Part shown: positions 6,700 through 8,742 of the stretch, in pieces
How positions within the stretch are numbered: the first letter of the stretch is position 1
Layout: every line of letters begins with the position of its first letter
Assembly (NCBI GenBank): GCA_017420605.1
Contig: JAFOIS010000322.1
Coordinates: 1 to 8,742, forward strand
Direction of reading: 5' to 3'
DNA length: 8,742 bases
Origin: Lachnospiraceae bacterium
GTDB lineage: Bacteria > Bacillota > Clostridia > Lachnospirales > Lachnospiraceae
The notes under the pieces: generated by a model
Told to the model about the DNA's origin: nothing
The model's database searches: none
Seen by the model: the letters and a program-made list of their open reading frames with translations, nothing else
Program-made: the position numbers and the translations under genes

Positions 6700-8742
6700 T
6701 CAGCCGGCGAACATCATGCCGCCGAAGAAATTTTCGGCCGGTTCGTCGTTGATCGTCTGTTCATAGGTATTCGGATCTCTTTTCACATAAACGCGCATGA
6801 GCTCCCCGTCGTTGTTCTGCAGGTCGACGTAGGTCGCTCCGTCGGAGAATACAAGCATCAGCATGTCGCCTTCCACGATATCGATCGTCCCGTCATGCGT
6901 ATGATCCTCGATATTGATCCTCCAGAGCGTGATCCCTTTCTTCGCCACGAGGACCGGCGACGCGCGGCCGATATCGTAATAGTCGGCAAGACGGTCCTGT
7001 CCGCCGTCGGCCTTTGTCGAGCAGTATACGATACCGCTGTAGGTACTGAGGATATCCAGATATGCTTCTTCCGCCTGATAGAAATCCGGATTCGCGATGT
7101 ACCGGCGCGGCGGAACGACGTTCTGTTCCACTAAGACGGGACCGGCAGAGGTGAGCCGGTATACATCACAGGTCGTTGTCGGGCCGTCATTTCCCCAGTT
7201 CATATACAGCGCAACGCACTGCGGTGTCTCGACGAGATACGGCGTTACGCCGATATACCAGCCCTCTTCCACATTAAGGGAATACACGTTTTCATTGATC
7301 AGGATGTTCGCCGCCGTCACGACGCCGTTCTCATCACTGTCGCAGGACAGGAAGATCTCATCGGACGAGCCGTCGCGGTCCAGGTCCGCCTGATAGGTGT
7401 TCATCATTTTCAGGATCCTGGAAAAGCTGGCCGGACGTGTAAGGAACCGTTCGTTTACAAGACCCACAAGATATTCATACTCGACGATGATATCCCGGGT
7501 CTCGGTCCAGTTATAGGACTGTTCCGCATGTGTTACCGTCGTTATGAAATGGATCCCGTCGTAGCCGATACCGATGCATTCATCCGCCATGGCCGCAGTA
7601 AGATCCTCGTCGGTGATCGTATATCCTTCCATTCCCGCAGCCAGCGCAAGATAGGCCCGGACTGTCTCCTGTGTCGTGCTTCTGTCTCCGAAGATATCCT
7701 CGTATTCGATGAACTCTCCTGTATCTGCGTCCAGGTTGATGAATTCATAATGATTGGTATATTCCTCACCCTTGCCGCCGAACTCTTCGATCAGGAAACT
7801 GAGGACGTCCACGTCGCTCCGCAGGATGTATGAATTCGATTCGTAATAGCCGTAGTACGGATCACTGCTGTCATACGCTCCCTGCCAGTATTCGTCCCTC
7901 GTCTCCTCGAGGATATCCGCCATGTCTTCCAGCCGCTGCGCCAGTTCCGGATAGACCGCATCGTCGACCGTGACCTTGTCAAAGCGGAAGGTCTCGGCAT
8001 TCCATTCACCGTCGTCAAGCGTATTGACGATGTGACGGCTGTTGTAATACGTACGGATATACTCCGCGCCGATCGCCGTCGTCTCCCCATAAATAGACAC
8101 TTCCGGTTCCGGTGTCGGTTCGGGCGTTGCTTCCGGCGTCGGCTCGGGCGTCGGCGTCGTCGTAACAGGCGGCACCGAGATCTGCGGTTTTGTCTCGGCG
8201 GGCGCGGTCGACTCCGAAGCGGATGCTTCGCTGCTGATCTCGATCGATATGGAGGAACTGTCCGCCTCTTTATCGTCGTTATTTCTGCGTGACAGCGCAT
8301 AGATCAGGCCGCCCGCCGCCAGTACAACGGCCAGCGCGGCCACGATGATGATCGGGATCGGATTCTTTTTCTTCGGTGTGCCGGAGGATGCGCCGCCCCG
8401 TCCCCCTGCCGGTCCCTGCGGCGGAACGCCGTAAACGGGGCCGTTTGCGGGCTGGCCGTTCTGCGGCTGTACAGGCTGCCCGTAGCCGAACTGCTGCGGC
8501 TGCTGGCCGTAGCCATATTGCGGCTGCTGCGGCTGGGCCTGCTGACTGTAGCCGTATTGCGGCTGCTGACCGTACGCAGGCTGTTCATACTGCGGCTGGG
8601 GCTGGGGCTCGTCGTAACCGAACTGCGGCTGCTGCACCTGCGGCTGCGGCTCGTCATAGCCGAACTGTGCCTGCCTTACCTGCGGCTGCGGCTCGTTATA
8701 GCCGAACTGTGCCTGCCTTACCTGCGGCTGCGGCTCGTCATA
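6700..8742 (-). CDS. Single-span membrane protein: Q/P/Y-rich N-terminus and RsiV/DUF3298-like ectodomain, 5' end missing
   Basis: The frame is open to the right edge; 680 residues are visible and the start lies outside. The GTG at 8637 falls inside a repeat and is not the start. In window numbering, residues 1-105 are a Q/P/G/Y-rich low-complexity region starting with 14-residue repeats (YDEPQPQVRQAQFG). KKKNP (124-128) precedes one hydrophobic span (about 129-150, nt 8293-8358). RR and acidic residues follow, then a Ser/Thr/Pro linker with TPEPTPEATPEPTPEPE (196-212). The topology should be N-terminus inside and C-terminus outside. In the ectodomain, YPELAQRLEDMADIL (264-278) and LSFLIEEFGG...NLDADTGEFIEYEDIFGD (314-353) resemble the DUF4163/DUF3298 module of RsiV and PdaC. 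DLDRDGSSDE (453-462) looks like a VCBS-type calcium loop. The function is unknown. It lies 54 nt upstream of the ceramidase-like gene and may or may not share its transcript. Confidence 0.8.
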   Translation of the reverse strand, partial: YDEPQPQVRQAQFGYNEPQPQVRQAQFGYDEPQPQVQQPQFGYDEPQPQPQYEQPAYGQQPQYGYSQQAQPQQPQYGYGQQPQQFGYGQPVQPQNGQPANGPVYGVPPQGPAGGRGGASSGTPKKKNPIPIIIVAALAVVLAAGGLIYALSRRNNDDKEADSSSISIEISSEASASESTAPAETKPQISVPPVTTTPTPEPTPEATPEPTPEPEVSIYGETTAIGAEYIRTYYNSRHIVNTLDDGEWNAETFRFDKVTVDDAVYPELAQRLEDMADILEETRDEYWQGAYDSSDPYYGYYESNSYILRSDVDVLSFLIEEFGGKGEEYTNHYEFINLDADTGEFIEYEDIFGDRSTTQETVRAYLALAAGMEGYTITDEDLTAAMADECIGIGYDGIHFITTVTHAEQSYNWTETRDIIVEYEYLVGLVNERFLTRPASFSRILKMMNTYQADLDRDGSSDEIFLSCDSDENGVVTAANILINENVYSLNVEEGWYIGVTPYLVETPQCVALYMNWGNDGPTTTCDVYRLTSAGPVLVEQNVVPPRRYIANPDFYQAEEAYLDILSTYSGIVYCSTKADGGQDRLADYYDIGRASPVLVAKKGITLWRINIEDHTHDGTIDIVEGDMLMLVFSDGATYVDLQNNDGELMRVYVKRDPNTYEQTINDEPAENFFGGMMFAG
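8617..8742 (-). repeat. Three 42-bp in-frame tandem repeats encoding a YDEPQPQ repeat
   Basis: Units at 8701-8742 and 8659-8700 differ by one base; the unit at 8617-8658 differs from the first at about six positions. Each encodes a 14-residue unit of the type Y-D/N-E-P-Q-P-Q-V-x-Q-x-Q-F-G. Degenerate QPQYGY-like repeats continue to about 8480, and the array continues past the right edge. Because the unit is a multiple of three, copy-number change would alter length without breaking the frame. Confidence 0.92.

Noticed and set aside
5236..7134. Long plus-strand open frame (632 codons) antisense to three minus-strand genes
   Set aside because: It crosses three well-supported genes, is Arg/Asp/Val-rich in the way of a GC-rich antisense shadow, has no recognisable domain and lacks a convincing ribosome binding site.
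8032..8292. Arg-rich plus-strand frame opposite the TPEP linker
   Set aside because: It is the antisense of a low-complexity Ser/Thr/Pro/Glu region, and its composition follows from that.

Overview
The window looks like chromosome of a GC-rich, probably gut-associated Firmicute (Clostridia). The reasons are strong AGGAGG-type ribosome binding sites, tightly packed co-directional genes, U-tract intrinsic terminators, and a single-span membrane protein with a Gln/Pro/Tyr-rich N-terminal region, a TPEP-type linker and an RsiV/DUF3298-like ectodomain. The taxonomic call is an inference, since no rRNA or other marker gene is present. I see no tRNA, rRNA, CRISPR array, insertion sequence or attachment site.

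Layout. The left edge holds the 3' part of a plus-strand FucI/AraA-type sugar isomerase (1-1296). It converges on a minus-strand block, and a perfect hairpin flanked by A- and T-runs (1329-1367) can terminate transcription from both sides. Everything else is on the minus strand. In order of transcription (right to left) the genes are: a large membrane-anchored protein running off the right edge (6700-8742); a ceramidase-like hydrolase (5272-6645); a NagA-type N-acetylglucosamine-6-phosphate deacetylase (4125-5267); a divergent NagB-like sugar-phosphate isomerase/deaminase (3154-4128); a CBM9-like protein (2500-3093); and a BNR/Asp-box sialidase-like protein (1385-2488).

The ceramidase-like, nagA and nagB-like genes are translationally coupled (4-nt gap, then an ATGA overlap). 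The CBM9-like and BNR genes form a second coupled pair (11-nt gap, ribosome binding site overlapping the preceding stop). Between the two groups lies a strong intrinsic terminator whose U-tract runs straight into the ribosome binding site of the CBM9-like gene, so the distal pair is probably expressed by partial read-through.

Together the five genes look like an intracellular amino-sugar or glycoconjugate catabolic cluster. None has a signal peptide, and no transporter or regulator is visible. NagA would deacetylate an amino-sugar phosphate and the NagB-like protein would act on the product. Three members depart from their families at expected catalytic positions: the NagB-like protein (Thr for Asp141), the ceramidase-like protein (Asn for the nucleophilic Ser) and the BNR protein (no RIP arginine). 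The cluster may therefore act on a substrate other than ordinary GlcNAc, ceramide or sialoside. This is the most interesting aspect of the window, and it is inferred from sequence alone.
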